59,835 nucleotides of DNA from JARYMI01 sp037444845 (lineage in GTDB: Bacteria; Acidobacteriota; Aminicenantia; Aminicenantales; UBA8522). Below, in pieces: positions 40,793 through 49,101 of this stretch. Positions within the stretch are counted from its first letter, which is position 1, and each line of letters begins with the position of its first letter. The stretch covers positions 1 through 59,835 of the forward strand of contig JBBILQ010000010.1 of the NCBI GenBank assembly GCA_037444845.1, in the 5' to 3' direction. Both the position numbers and the translations under genes were made by a program. The notes under the pieces were generated by a model. It was not told the DNA's origin. It made no database searches and was given only the letters and a program-made list of their open reading frames with translations.

Positions 40793-41862
40793 GCGGCAAA
40801 CCTGAAGTAGATAACGTCGCCATCCTGGACGATGTATTCTTTGCCCTCGAGCCGGACAGCCCCCTTGTCTTTGGCCGCCTGCCAGGAGCCGAGTTCAAGA
40901 AGCCTGTCCGAAGGAATGACTTCGGCCCGGATGAACCCTCTTTCGATGTCGGAATGGATGGCTCCGGCTGCCTGGCCGGCCTCGCTCTTCTGCGGAATAA
41001 CCCAGGCCCTGACTTCATTCTTGCCGATGGTGAAGAAGGAAATGATTCCAAGGAGCCCGGGAATCGTCCGGTAAAACCTTTCGCTGCTCAGCTCTCTGAG
41101 CCCGTATTCGGCCAGGAACGCTTTTTTTTCAGCCTCCTCGAGCTCGAGGATCTCGGCCTCGACCTTGCCGCAGAAAGCCAGGATGTCGGTTCCTGCTTTC
41201 AGGGCCGGATAGATTTCCCCGGGAGACTCGATGAGCAGAATGTCGGTTTCATCGACGTTGACTAAGTGGAGGAGAGGCTTCTGGCTGAGGAAGGCGAAGC
41301 TCCGGACCCGCTTTTCTTCGGCGCCCGAGAACGAGAGCTCCCGGATGGGTTTTCCTTCATCGAGCGCGGCCCGGAAAAGGGAGAGCAGATCTTTTTCTTT
41401 TTCCCCCTCCGGATTTTTTGTCTTTCGGAGGTCTTTCTCCAGTTTTTCGAGCCTGACGCTGACCGAGACGAGGTCGGCCAAGATAAGTTCTTCTTCCATG
41501 AAGGCCAGGTCGTCTCTCGGGCTGATCCTGCCCTTGGGGTGGGGAATCTGGGGGTCGATAAAACCCCTGATGACATGGACGAGGCCGTCCGCCAGCCTGA
41601 GGGCGCTGAGATAGACGCTTGTCTTAACTTCTCCGTACGAAATGCCGGCCAGGTCAACGATCTCCATGCTCGCGTTGACCTTCTTTTTATCAGGATAGAG
41701 GGAAGCGATCCGGTCCAGCCGAGAATCGGGGAGAGGGCATGTCCTCTGGTTGGCCTCTTTTTTCCCTTCGTCGTAAGCTTTGACCTCGACGGCAGCTCCA
41801 GTCAGCAGGTTGAAGAGGGTTGTCTTGCCCGTCTTGGAGTAGCCGAAGATGGTCAGGTTCAT
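40789..41862 (-). CDS. ychF: YchF/Obg-family ATPase
   Basis: A 357-residue YchF-like P-loop ATPase that binds ribosomes. G1 is GYSKTGKT (7-14), diverged from the usual GxPNVGKS; G3 is DLAG; the non-canonical NVDE, which gives ATP rather than GTP preference in this family, is present in LLHLVNVDETD. The C-terminal TGS-like (DUF933) domain has FFTIGKNEVRAWVIP, AAGAIHSDIERGFIRAEVI and the end IVQDGDVIYFRF. First gene of ychF-tgt-yajC-secD-secF. It is more diverged in the P-loop than normal, so a paralogue role is possible. Confidence 0.88.
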   Translation of the reverse strand: MNLTIFGYSKTGKTTLFNLLTGAAVEVKAYDEGKKEANQRTCPLPDSRLDRIASLYPDKKKVNASMEIVDLAGISYGEVKTSVYLSALRLADGLVHVIRGFIDPQIPHPKGRISPRDDLAFMEEELILADLVSVSVRLEKLEKDLRKTKNPEGEKEKDLLSLFRAALDEGKPIRELSFSGAEEKRVRSFAFLSQKPLLHLVNVDETDILLIESPGEIYPALKAGTDILAFCGKVEAEILELEEAEKKAFLAEYGLRELSSERFYRTIPGLLGIISFFTIGKNEVRAWVIPQKSEAGQAAGAIHSDIERGFIRAEVIPSDRLLELGSWQAAKDKGAVRLEGKEYIVQDGDVIYFRFAA

Positions 41863-41868
41863 GCCTTC

Positions 41869-41897
41869 AGTTAAACCCGATTCCTCGAATAAGTCAA
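41869..41897 (-). promoter_or_regulatory. Possible promoter of the ychF-secF operon
   Basis: Minus strand TTGACT (41897-41892), 17 nt, TTAACT (41874-41869). The -10 ends 6 nt before the ychF ATG, so if real the mRNA would be leaderless, as for uppS. The -10 is weak. Confidence 0.4.
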
Positions 41898-41913
41898 CTG
41901 TCCCGCCGCTTCT

Positions 41914-42053
41914 GCATCACCCGACGGGTCCTGTCGCGGTTCACCCCCGGCGCCCCCTCGCGGACCATCTTGTTTATTATCAAGGACGGAGAATGTTGGC
42001 ATCAAACGCTCGGGTCGGCGGGGGGCCCCCGAACCGCGCCACCCGTCGGATGC
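41914..42053. repeat. Repeat family B, copy 2, with inverted ends
   Basis: The left end (GCATCACCCGACGGGT...CGCGGTTC) is an imperfect inverted copy of the right end (GAACCGCGCC, then ACCCGTCGGATGC at 42041-42053). Both ends recur at 33922-34058. The element fills most of the ~300-bp gap between ychF and lepB; besides this and the two promoters I see nothing there. Confidence 0.5.
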
Positions 42054-42115
42054 TCACCTATTATGCTCAATTTGCGAAAATTGCAAAGGTTGTAACGGGG
42101 CTTCTCAAAACGGGC

Positions 42116-42145
42116 TTGAAGAAAATCGGGGCTTTCTGGTATATT
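42116..42145 (+). promoter_or_regulatory. Promoter of lepB
   Basis: TTGAAG at 42116-42121, 18 nt, TATATT at 42140-42145; the lepB ATG is 22 nt downstream of the -10. Confidence 0.55.
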
Positions 42146-42167
42146 AGCTCCTCCTTGCAGGTGACCG

Positions 42168-42869
42168 ATGAAAAAAGAAAAGAAGCCCCGAGATAAGAGC
42201 ACATTCCGCGAGTACTTCGAGCTTATTGCCGAGACGGCTGTATTTGTCTTCTTCGTCATGACTTTTGTCGTCCAGGCCTTCCAGATACCGACCGGTTCGA
42301 TGGAACCGACGCTCCTCATCGGCGATTTCCTCCTGGTCAACAAGTTCATCTACCAAACGCCGCGGTTTTCCTTAGAGAAGGCCGTCCTGCCTCAGAAAGA
42401 GGTCGAGCGTCATGACATCGTCGTCTTCAAGTACCCGAAAGACCTGACCAAGGATTTCGTCAAGAGGGTGATTGCCTTGGAAGGGGAGAAGGTTGAAATC
42501 AGGGACAAACAGGTCCTCGTCAATGACCTGCCCATCAGCGAAATCTACAAAGTCCACAACGACAGCCAGGTTTTCACCAAAAACGGATATTATCACTATG
42601 ACGATTCCATCCGGGATAATTTCGGGCCGGTCGTCGTTCCGGCCGGGCAGTGTTTCGTCATGGGCGATAATCGCGACAACAGCATGGACAGCCGCTACTG
42701 GAGCTTCCTGCCGATGAGCTACATCAAGGGCAAGCCCTGGATAATCTACTTTTCCTATCGGGCTGACCGGGATGCTTATGAGAAAACGAGCGCTCGTGAG
42801 AGGCTGAAAAAAATCCTGAGCTTCCTCCCCAAAGCCCGTTGGGGTCGGATGCTGCGGGTCATCAACTGA
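42168..42869 (+). CDS. lepB: Signal peptidase I
   Basis: A 233-residue type I signal peptidase that removes signal peptides from exported proteins. One N-terminal membrane helix (about 20-38), the catalytic Ser44 in QIPTGSMEPTLLIGDF and the general base Lys99 in DFVKRVIALEGEKVEI; box E GDNRDNSMDSRYWSFLP is intact. Short cytoplasmic tail. The gene is alone, convergent with the membrane phosphodiesterase (19-nt gap). Confidence 0.96.
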   Translation: MKKEKKPRDKSTFREYFELIAETAVFVFFVMTFVVQAFQIPTGSMEPTLLIGDFLLVNKFIYQTPRFSLEKAVLPQKEVERHDIVVFKYPKDLTKDFVKRVIALEGEKVEIRDKQVLVNDLPISEIYKVHNDSQVFTKNGYYHYDDSIRDNFGPVVVPAGQCFVMGDNRDNSMDSRYWSFLPMSYIKGKPWIIYFSYRADRDAYEKTSARERLKKILSFLPKARWGRMLRVIN

Positions 42870-42888
42870 CCAGACGACGCCTTCTTCG

Positions 42889-44559
42889 CTACCGTGGCGG
42901 AAGAACCCGGAACTCGTCGTAAGAAGAGATGTAGATGACCGGGTTCTCGGTGATGAACTCTTTGATGAAAATGTCCGTCCTGGCGATTCCGTCCATGTCC
43001 CTGGCCACGGGAAGCCCAAGATAATAGAGGAGCGTCGGGGCGATGTCCACGATTCTCATCCCGTCGGCATTCTTGCCCCGCGCGACCCCTTTTCCGTAAA
43101 AGAAGACGACTCCGTCCGGCGCGAATTCGTGGTGTGCCGAGACCAGCGGGTTTCCTAACAGGCTTTCGATGGCCCTTTTCCAGAGAGGAAGAGGCTCCAT
43201 CCCGTGAGGCGAAAAGACGACCAGAAGCTCGTCCTCCTTCATGCCGGTGAGAAACTTGCCGACGATCTGGTCGTAGAAATCGTGGTATCTATCGATCACC
43301 GGCCCGTATCGTTCCAGGCGTTCTCGGTCGATATGGCCGAACTGCTCGGGGAAGCGGAATTTGTAGAAGTAGGCCTGAACGGTGTTGAGCCCGGAGAGGA
43401 GAAGGTAGTAGATTTGGGGCTGACGAGCGTTCTTTTCCTCAACGGCCGCTTCTTCATAAGCGCAGTCGCGGAACAGGGCGTTCTTGGCCCGCTCAAAATA
43501 TTCATCAGAAGGAGGGACAGATCTGTCGAGGATGTCGCTCAGGAGCTTCTCCGCTCTGGGGCTCGGCTGCGCAGGAACCTCAAAGGAATACGGCCAGTCC
43601 TTTTTGACGGCAGAAATCCGGTTGGCTTCAAAAACCTGCCAGATATCGGTCACGGCTGACGCCGGCTCGAAAGGTGAGATCTTTAAGAACCCGATTCTCT
43701 CTAACTGGTTGAAGAGCAGGAACCGCGGCGCGATTTCCAGCGTCTCTTTCATCTTCCCGACGCGATACTGAAGGAGGGAAAGCCGGCGGTGCTTGGCCGG
43801 GAATTTTCCAGAGTCGAGCGAGGCGTTGATCGTAACGGGCTCGGTCGGCGAAAAATTGATCAGCCGTCCCGAGCTTCCGTTATCCATCAGCCAGGAAAAA
43901 TTCGGCAATTTTCTTTCGGAGATGAGCGGGATGAGCAGGTCAACGTTCAGCCCTTCAAGCCCGATGAGAGTGACCCTTTTTTCAACCTTCTTACCCAGGA
44001 GAGGAAGCTGTTTGAGGGCAGGCGGCTCAAGCGAATAATGAGACCTCTGGAAAAAGATAAAGCTCAGGCCGATGGCCAGGGGGAGGAAATACGCCAAGAA
44101 AAAAACGGCCTTTTTCTTTGTGCGGTGAGAGGCGTAGGCCAGAAGCGGGCCCAAGACCGCCAGGCCGGCGAGGATCACAAGCTGATTCTGGAGATACGTC
44201 CTCATCCGCGTATCAAAAAAAGAGTGGAAATAGCTCGTGTTGGCCCTGAAAAAAACGAGGAAAACGAGCGCGAGCAGGGAGAAGCTCAGGGAGAGGAAAG
44301 AGGGCGAGATAAAAGCGATCCTGATAGTTCGGCCCGAGAAAAACTGGATGATGAAGAAGATGAAGAGGCAGGCGCAAACGATGAGAAGACCGTAGATGAC
44401 GGCCAGGTGAAGCGTCAGCTCAGCCAGAAGCCGGAGGCTTATCTTCATGTTGATGTTGAGGTCGGCAAAGAGGATAGCCAAGAGGACCGAAAAAAACAGC
44501 CCGCTGAGGAGGGCGTTGGCCAGGGCCTTGAGGAATTTCATCAGTCTAAGAATTACCAT
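42889..44559 (-). CDS. Membrane-bound alkaline-phosphatase-fold phosphodiesterase
   Basis: A 556-residue protein. About five hydrophobic helices occupy residues 1-180, followed by a periplasmic alkaline-phosphatase-superfamily domain of the type I phosphodiesterase/nucleotide pyrophosphatase kind. The domain has RVTLIGLEGLNVDLLIPLI with SERKLPNF (start of domain), a Thr in SPTEPVTINASLDSGKFPAKH at the nucleophile position, and SPHGMEPLP and VSAHHEFAPDGVVFFYGKGV, whose His residues fit metal sites. DGMRIVDIAPTLLYYLGLPVARDMDG closes the fold. The typical first Asp seems replaced (IGLEG instead of IGxDG), so metal use may differ. Substrate unknown, possibly lipid or glycan phosphate. Start uncertain (44541 is an alternative). 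Confidence 0.75.
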   Translation of the reverse strand: MVILRLMKFLKALANALLSGLFFSVLLAILFADLNINMKISLRLLAELTLHLAVIYGLLIVCACLFIFFIIQFFSGRTIRIAFISPSFLSLSFSLLALVFLVFFRANTSYFHSFFDTRMRTYLQNQLVILAGLAVLGPLLAYASHRTKKKAVFFLAYFLPLAIGLSFIFFQRSHYSLEPPALKQLPLLGKKVEKRVTLIGLEGLNVDLLIPLISERKLPNFSWLMDNGSSGRLINFSPTEPVTINASLDSGKFPAKHRRLSLLQYRVGKMKETLEIAPRFLLFNQLERIGFLKISPFEPASAVTDIWQVFEANRISAVKKDWPYSFEVPAQPSPRAEKLLSDILDRSVPPSDEYFERAKNALFRDCAYEEAAVEEKNARQPQIYYLLLSGLNTVQAYFYKFRFPEQFGHIDRERLERYGPVIDRYHDFYDQIVGKFLTGMKEDELLVVFSPHGMEPLPLWKRAIESLLGNPLVSAHHEFAPDGVVFFYGKGVARGKNADGMRIVDIAPTLLYYLGLPVARDMDGIARTDIFIKEFITENPVIYISSYDEFRVLPPR

Positions 44560-44593
44560 GAACGGCAGCCTTGGTCAATCCCCAAAGGGCAAG

Positions 44594-44622
44594 TTGACCT
44601 GCCGAATGATCTGGCATAAGAT
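44594..44622 (+). promoter_or_regulatory. Promoter of the SAM hydrolase-recD2 unit
   Basis: TTGACC at 44594-44599, 17 nt, TAAGAT at 44617-44622. The ATG at 44641 follows with AAGGTAAGG as ribosome-binding site. Confidence 0.65.
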
Positions 44623-44640
44623 TTAAAGGGTAAGGTAAGG

Positions 44641-45453
44641 ATGAGGACGCCGGTCATCGCTTTGCTCACGGATTTTGGCGATGAGGATTGGTTCGTCGCG
44701 TCGCTCAAGGCTGTGATCCTGAGCCTGAACCCTCGAGCCGCGATCGTTGACATCACCCACCGGATCCCTTCTTTCGACATCGACGCGGCCGCGTTTGTCC
44801 TCTTTGCCGCCTCACCGTATTTTCCCAAAGGGACGATCTTCCTGACTGTCGTCGACCCGGGCGTCGGCTCGCAAAGAAAAATTATCCTGGCCGAGACCGC
44901 GCGCTGCTTCTTTATCGCTCCTGATAACGGCGTCTTGAGCCTGGCCCTCGCCGGAGAGAAAGTCAAGGAGGTGCGAGAACTCACCAACTCCAGGTTCTTC
45001 CTTCGCCAGCCGAGCCGGACGTTCGAAGCGCGGGACAAAATGGCGCCCGTAGCGGCCTGGCTTTCCCGAGGCCAAAAAGCCGAGTCCTTCGGCCTGAAAG
45101 TTAGCCGCTATGTGAAAAGGAAACTTCCTGAACCTGAGTTCATCGGCCACGAAATAAGGGGTAGAATCCTCTACGCCGATAAGTTCGGCAACCTGATCAC
45201 GAACATCCCGGGCTCAGCGGCCACGGCCCTCAGGGGTTGCGGGTCCGCGAATAAGCTCACACTCTTTGTCAACGCCACTAAGATCGGCGGTTTCAAGGAG
45301 TCTTATGCCTCGGCACGGAAAGGAGAGCTCTTTTTCCTTATCGGAAGCCTGGGACTGGTCGAGATTGCTGCCCGGGAGAGCTCGGCCTTCGACCGGATTA
45401 AACCCGGCCGGGGAGCGGTCATCAGGATCGCCCGAGTCGGGCTCAAGGATTAG
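44641..45453 (+). CDS. SAM hydrolase (SAM hydroxide adenosyltransferase, DUF62)
   Basis: A 270-residue protein of the DUF62/SAM-hydroxide adenosyltransferase family, which splits S-adenosylmethionine into adenosine and methionine (halogenase relatives use halide). The signatures are LLTDFGDEDWFVASLKAVIL (8-27), AAIVDITHRIPSFDI (33-47), FLTVVDPGVGSQRK (70-83) and APDNGVL (97-103). The usual GRDxFAPVAA appears as ARDKMAPVAA (near 130). C-terminal domain: ILYADKFGNLITNI. It ends 7 nt before recD2, so both share a transcript. Confidence 0.9.
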   Translation: MRTPVIALLTDFGDEDWFVASLKAVILSLNPRAAIVDITHRIPSFDIDAAAFVLFAASPYFPKGTIFLTVVDPGVGSQRKIILAETARCFFIAPDNGVLSLALAGEKVKEVRELTNSRFFLRQPSRTFEARDKMAPVAAWLSRGQKAESFGLKVSRYVKRKLPEPEFIGHEIRGRILYADKFGNLITNIPGSAATALRGCGSANKLTLFVNATKIGGFKESYASARKGELFFLIGSLGLVEIAARESSAFDRIKPGRGAVIRIARVGLKD

Positions 45454-45460
45454 CCGACCA

Positions 45461-47635
45461 ATGCCGGAAAAAGCTGCTGCAGAGTGCCTCGAGGGAACGG
45501 TCGAGCAGGTTGTCTATTACAACCCAGACAACGGCTACACTGTCTGCCGCTTCAGCCTGGAAGATGGCCGGAACCTGACCGTTGTCGGCTTTTTCCCGCC
45601 GCTTTCAGCAGGAGAGGTTCTGCGGGTTACGGGCAAATGGGAAGTCAACCCAAGGTTCGGCCAGCAGTTCCGGGTGGAAAATTTCGTCCCCATCCTGCCC
45701 TCCTCGATCAGGGGGATAGAGAAATTTCTTTCATCTGGTCTGGTCAAAGGGATCGGCCCCGTCCTGGCCCGGCGGATTGTCAAGAAATTCGGCAGCCAGA
45801 CGATTGACATCATTTCCAAGAACCCGGACAGAATCCTCGATGTTGAAGGGGTCGGCAGCGTCAAGCTCAGGGAAATCAAGAAATCGTGGCAAGAAAACCA
45901 GCACATCCGCGACCTGATCATCTTCCTCCAGGAGCACGGCGTTTCCACGGCGATCGCCACCAAAGTCCACCGCCAGTACGGCGACCGCTCTTTCCAGGTC
46001 CTCAAGACAAACCCCTATCAGCTTTGTCTCGATATCTGGGGAATCGGGTTCAAGACGGCTGACCAGATTGCCCTGAAGCTGGGCATGGACCCGTCCTCTC
46101 CCGAGCGGGTGAAGGCTTTTTTCCTCTATCTTTTAGAGAAGGCCGCCGAGCAGGGGCATGTTTTTTCGTTCGAGGAGGAGCTCGAAGAAGCCTGCGCCAA
46201 GGAGCTTGGCGTTGAGGCTCGAAAGACCAGAGAGGCCGCAGCCTCGCTCCTCCAGAACGGGCTTGTGCAGATGGAGAAGCACGAGGAAAGAACGGCCGTC
46301 TATCTCCCGTATCTTTTCGAGGCTCAGGAAGGCGTGGCCAAGGCCATCCTCAAGATCGGGGGACTTCCCGCTCCGAGTCCGCCGCCCGACATCGAAAGCA
46401 CCATCGCCGCCGTGGAAAAAGACCTCTGCCTGGAGTTCTCACCCCGGCAAAAGGAAGCCATCAGAGAGTGCTTTCACAGGAGGCTGCTCATCATCACCGG
46501 AGGGCCTGGCACGGGCAAAACCACTATCATCCGGGCAGTCGCGGCCATTTTTGACGGCCTTGGTCAGAAGGTCCTGCTGGCGGCACCGACCGGGAGAGCC
46601 GCCAAACGGCTTTCCGAAGCCACTCGCAAGGAAGCCAAGACGATCCACCGGACGTTGGAATACAACCCCAGGCAGGGGGCTTTCAGAAAGAATGAGAGGC
46701 ACCCCTTGCGGGCCGACGCCATCGTCGTCGATGAGTTTTCCATGGTTGACTTGCCGCTGATGTCCGCCCTGGTCAAAGCTGTCCCGTCCTGGATGCGCAT
46801 GATCCTCGTCGGCGACAAGGACCAGTTGCCGCCGGTCGGGCCGGGAAACCTTCTCGATGATATCATCGAGTCCGGCCGGGTTGCGGTGGTCAGGCTGGAC
46901 GAAATTTTCCGGCAGGAAAGAGACAGCCTGATCGTCCTCAACGCCCACCGCATCAACAAGGGACTCGGCCTGGTCTACCCGCCGCGGGAGGACAGGGACG
47001 CCGATTTCTACTTTGTCCATCACGAAGACGAGGAAAAGGCCTTCAAGACGATCATGTCGATGTGCTGCTTCAATATTCCCCGTAAGTTAGGCCTGCCGGC
47101 GCTGTCGCCGCAGATCCAAGTAATCAGCCCGATGTACCGAGGCATCTGCGGCGTCGACAACCTGAACGTCGAGCTCCAGGCCAGGCTGAACCATCACTGC
47201 GACGGCCTCAGAATCGGCAGCCGCGAGTTCAGGGTCCGGGACAAAGTCATGCAGGTCCGCAATGACTACGACAAGGAAATCTACAACGGCGATATCGGAA
47301 CGATCGTCCATCTCGATAAGCAGCGGTTTCGTCTCCTCGTCGACTTTGACGGCCGGGAAGTCGGGTTCGAAAAGGAAGAGCTGAGCGATATCACTCACGC
47401 CTATGCGGTCTCCGTTCATAAATCCCAGGGCAGCGAATACCAGGCGGTGGTCATGCCGCTTCTCACTCAGCACTACATCATGCTCCAGCGGAACCTCTTT
47501 TACACGGCCCTGACGAGGGCTAAAAAGCTGAGCGTCGTCGTCGGGTCCTACCGGGCTCTTCACATCGCCATAAAGAACGACAAGCCGGTCAAGCGCAACG
47601 GCCTCCTCAAAGAAAAGCTCACCGCCGCCGTTTGA
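45461..47635 (+). CDS. recD2: RecD2-like ATP-dependent DNA helicase
   Basis: A 724-residue superfamily 1B helicase of the RecD2 group (5'-3' polarity, acts without RecBC). N-terminal OB-like part (EGTVEQVVYYNPDNGYTVCRF), helix-hairpin-helix region GIGPVLARRIVKKFG (about 99-113), then Walker A ITGGPGTGKTTIIRAV (near 345), APTGRAAKRLSEAT, Walker B VVDEFSMVDLPLM, VGDKDQLPPVGPGNLL, and C-terminal TDITHAYAVSVHKSQGSEY-type motif VI with LFYTALTRAKKL. A longer frame back to 45266 lies within the SAM hydrolase gene and is rejected; ATG 45461 matches the family start. Confidence 0.95.
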   Translation: MPEKAAAECLEGTVEQVVYYNPDNGYTVCRFSLEDGRNLTVVGFFPPLSAGEVLRVTGKWEVNPRFGQQFRVENFVPILPSSIRGIEKFLSSGLVKGIGPVLARRIVKKFGSQTIDIISKNPDRILDVEGVGSVKLREIKKSWQENQHIRDLIIFLQEHGVSTAIATKVHRQYGDRSFQVLKTNPYQLCLDIWGIGFKTADQIALKLGMDPSSPERVKAFFLYLLEKAAEQGHVFSFEEELEEACAKELGVEARKTREAAASLLQNGLVQMEKHEERTAVYLPYLFEAQEGVAKAILKIGGLPAPSPPPDIESTIAAVEKDLCLEFSPRQKEAIRECFHRRLLIITGGPGTGKTTIIRAVAAIFDGLGQKVLLAAPTGRAAKRLSEATRKEAKTIHRTLEYNPRQGAFRKNERHPLRADAIVVDEFSMVDLPLMSALVKAVPSWMRMILVGDKDQLPPVGPGNLLDDIIESGRVAVVRLDEIFRQERDSLIVLNAHRINKGLGLVYPPREDRDADFYFVHHEDEEKAFKTIMSMCCFNIPRKLGLPALSPQIQVISPMYRGICGVDNLNVELQARLNHHCDGLRIGSREFRVRDKVMQVRNDYDKEIYNGDIGTIVHLDKQRFRLLVDFDGREVGFEKEELSDITHAYAVSVHKSQGSEYQAVVMPLLTQHYIMLQRNLFYTALTRAKKLSVVVGSYRALHIAIKNDKPVKRNGLLKEKLTAAV

Positions 47636-47661
47636 CTTTGCCCGCTCCTTTCCCCTATGAT
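47632..47661 (+). promoter_or_regulatory. Promoter of the cyclase-channel operon
   Basis: TTGACT at 47632-47637 (overlapping the recD2 stop), 18 nt, TATGAT at 47656-47661. Transcription would start near 47668, so the ATG at 47657 is not used and GTG 47684 after AGGAGG is. Confidence 0.65.
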
Positions 47662-47683
47662 GATAAAAAAAGAGGAGGTGAAC

Positions 47684-48169
47684 GTGAAAAGGTCTGTTCT
47701 TTCCTCCGCTGCCGTAAGCCTCTTTATCATTTTTGTCACGCTGCTCCTGGCAGAAACCTTGATCGTCAGGGTTCAATCGACAAGCCTGCGTCAAAACGCG
47801 AAGTTCTATGCTCCCGTCGTCCTGGCCCTTAAAGCGGGAGAGAAAGTCGAGAAAGTCAGCAGTCAAGATGGCTGGCTCCAGGTCCGCACCTCAGGCGGCG
47901 TTGTCGGCTGGGTTCATTCGAGCGCCGTCGAGGTCCAGAAATTTAGCCTCTTAGCAATGGACAAGAGCATGAAAACTCAGGCCTCAGCCAGCGAAGTGGC
48001 CCTGGCTGGAAAAGGCTTCAACAAACAGGTGGAGGAGAGCTACAGGGCCAAGCACGCTGACGTCAATTTCGTCTGGGTTGACAGGATGCTCCAGATTAAA
48101 ATCCCGGCTTCTCAAGTTCTGGAGTTTATGAAGCAGGGCAAGCTGGGTGAGTTCGGAGGCGCCAGATGA
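47684..48169 (+). CDS. Exported SH3b-domain protein
   Basis: A 161-residue exported protein. N-terminal signal/anchor KRSVLSSAAVSLFIIFVTLLLAE, then a bacterial SH3 domain (about 27-80): VRVQSTSLRQNAKFYAPVVLALKAGEKVEKVSSQDGWLQVRTSGGVVGWVHSSAVE, and a helical tail. Bacterial SH3 domains often bind peptidoglycan. The GTG at 47684 is chosen for AGGAGG at 6-nt spacing and because the promoter rules out the upstream ATG. The next gene, an M48 protease, overlaps by 4 nt. First gene of the five-gene operon ending in the MscS-type channel. Confidence 0.8.
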   Translation: MKRSVLSSAAVSLFIIFVTLLLAETLIVRVQSTSLRQNAKFYAPVVLALKAGEKVEKVSSQDGWLQVRTSGGVVGWVHSSAVEVQKFSLLAMDKSMKTQASASEVALAGKGFNKQVEESYRAKHADVNFVWVDRMLQIKIPASQVLEFMKQGKLGEFGGAR

Positions 48170-49080
48170 AAAAGCGGCGTTCCACCGTCATCCTGACTGC
48201 GCTCGCTGTGGCTGGCTTGCTGGCCTCCTGTTCTGTCGTTCAGAAAGGAGCCGACATCATGGCTGAGCGCGGAAAAATCTCGGAGAGCGACAGGCAATCC
48301 ATCGTCAAGACGAGCGAAGCCCTCCGGTCGACTTTCGCTGACATCACCGAAGAGGAAGAGTATTACATCGGCCGCAGCGTGGCCGCCCTGATCCTCTCTC
48401 GCTACCCCGTCTATGAAAACGAAGCCCTGACCGCCTACATCAACACTGTCGGCCAGGCCGTTGTTTTTTCCTCGGCCAGGCCGGAGACCTATGCCGGATA
48501 CCATTTTCTCATCTTAGACACCGACGATGTGAACGCCATGGCCGCGCCGGGCGGGTTCATCTTTATCAGCAGAGGCCTGCTGCGGCGCTGCGCCAACGAG
48601 GAGATGCTGGCCGCTGTCCTGGCCCACGAAGTCGGCCACGTCTGCGCCAGGCACGGCCTCCAGTCGATCAAAAAATCCCGTCTCATCGACGCGTTTCGTC
48701 TGATCGGGACAGAAGCGGCCGGGAGGTACGGGTCCGAACAACTGGCTCAACTGACGTCCATTTTCGAGGGCGTCCTCGGCGACATCGTCGAGAAGCTCAT
48801 CGAGAGGGGATACGACCGGAAATTCGAGCACGAAGCGGATTCGCTGGCCGTCACGTATGCCGCCTCGACGGGGTATGCGCCCCAGGGCCTATCCGGCTTC
48901 TTAGAGACGATGGTCGGCGATTCCTCGGCGGTTTCGGGAAAGGGATGGTTCAAGACTCATCCCTCGCCCGAGGATCGTCTGGAAAAAATCAAGAAAGACC
49001 TGGCTTCGTTCAAGACTCTCCCTGGAGAAGAACCCGTCCGCACCAAGAGATTCCAGAAAAACCTGGCCGGCCTCGCGTAG
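48166..49080 (+). CDS. M48-family metalloprotease lipoprotein (BepA/LoiP-like)
   Basis: A 304-residue lipoprotein protease: signal with lipobox LLASC and Cys22, then the M48 peptidase domain with zinc motif HEVGH in AVLAHEVGHVCARHG (near 150) and the third ligand Glu in YDRKFEHEADSLAVTYAASTGYAP (near 220). MAAPGGFIFISRGLL is the usual preceding strand. Periplasmic M48 proteases handle misfolded outer-membrane proteins and envelope stress. It overlaps the SH3b gene and lies 21 nt before the cyclase. Confidence 0.9.
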   Translation: MKKRRSTVILTALAVAGLLASCSVVQKGADIMAERGKISESDRQSIVKTSEALRSTFADITEEEEYYIGRSVAALILSRYPVYENEALTAYINTVGQAVVFSSARPETYAGYHFLILDTDDVNAMAAPGGFIFISRGLLRRCANEEMLAAVLAHEVGHVCARHGLQSIKKSRLIDAFRLIGTEAAGRYGSEQLAQLTSIFEGVLGDIVEKLIERGYDRKFEHEADSLAVTYAASTGYAPQGLSGFLETMVGDSSAVSGKGWFKTHPSPEDRLEKIKKDLASFKTLPGEEPVRTKRFQKNLAGLA

Positions 49081-49101
49081 AAGGCGGCTGCTTTCCCGGG
49101 G

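Noticed and set aside
45266..45460. Longer start for recD2
   Set aside because: Lies inside the SAM hydrolase gene in another frame; the family N-terminus begins at 45461.
47087..47866. 259-codon minus-strand frame over recD2 and the SH3b gene
   Set aside because: Antisense to two genes with clear family motifs; Asp/Val/Gln-rich composition typical of shadow frames.
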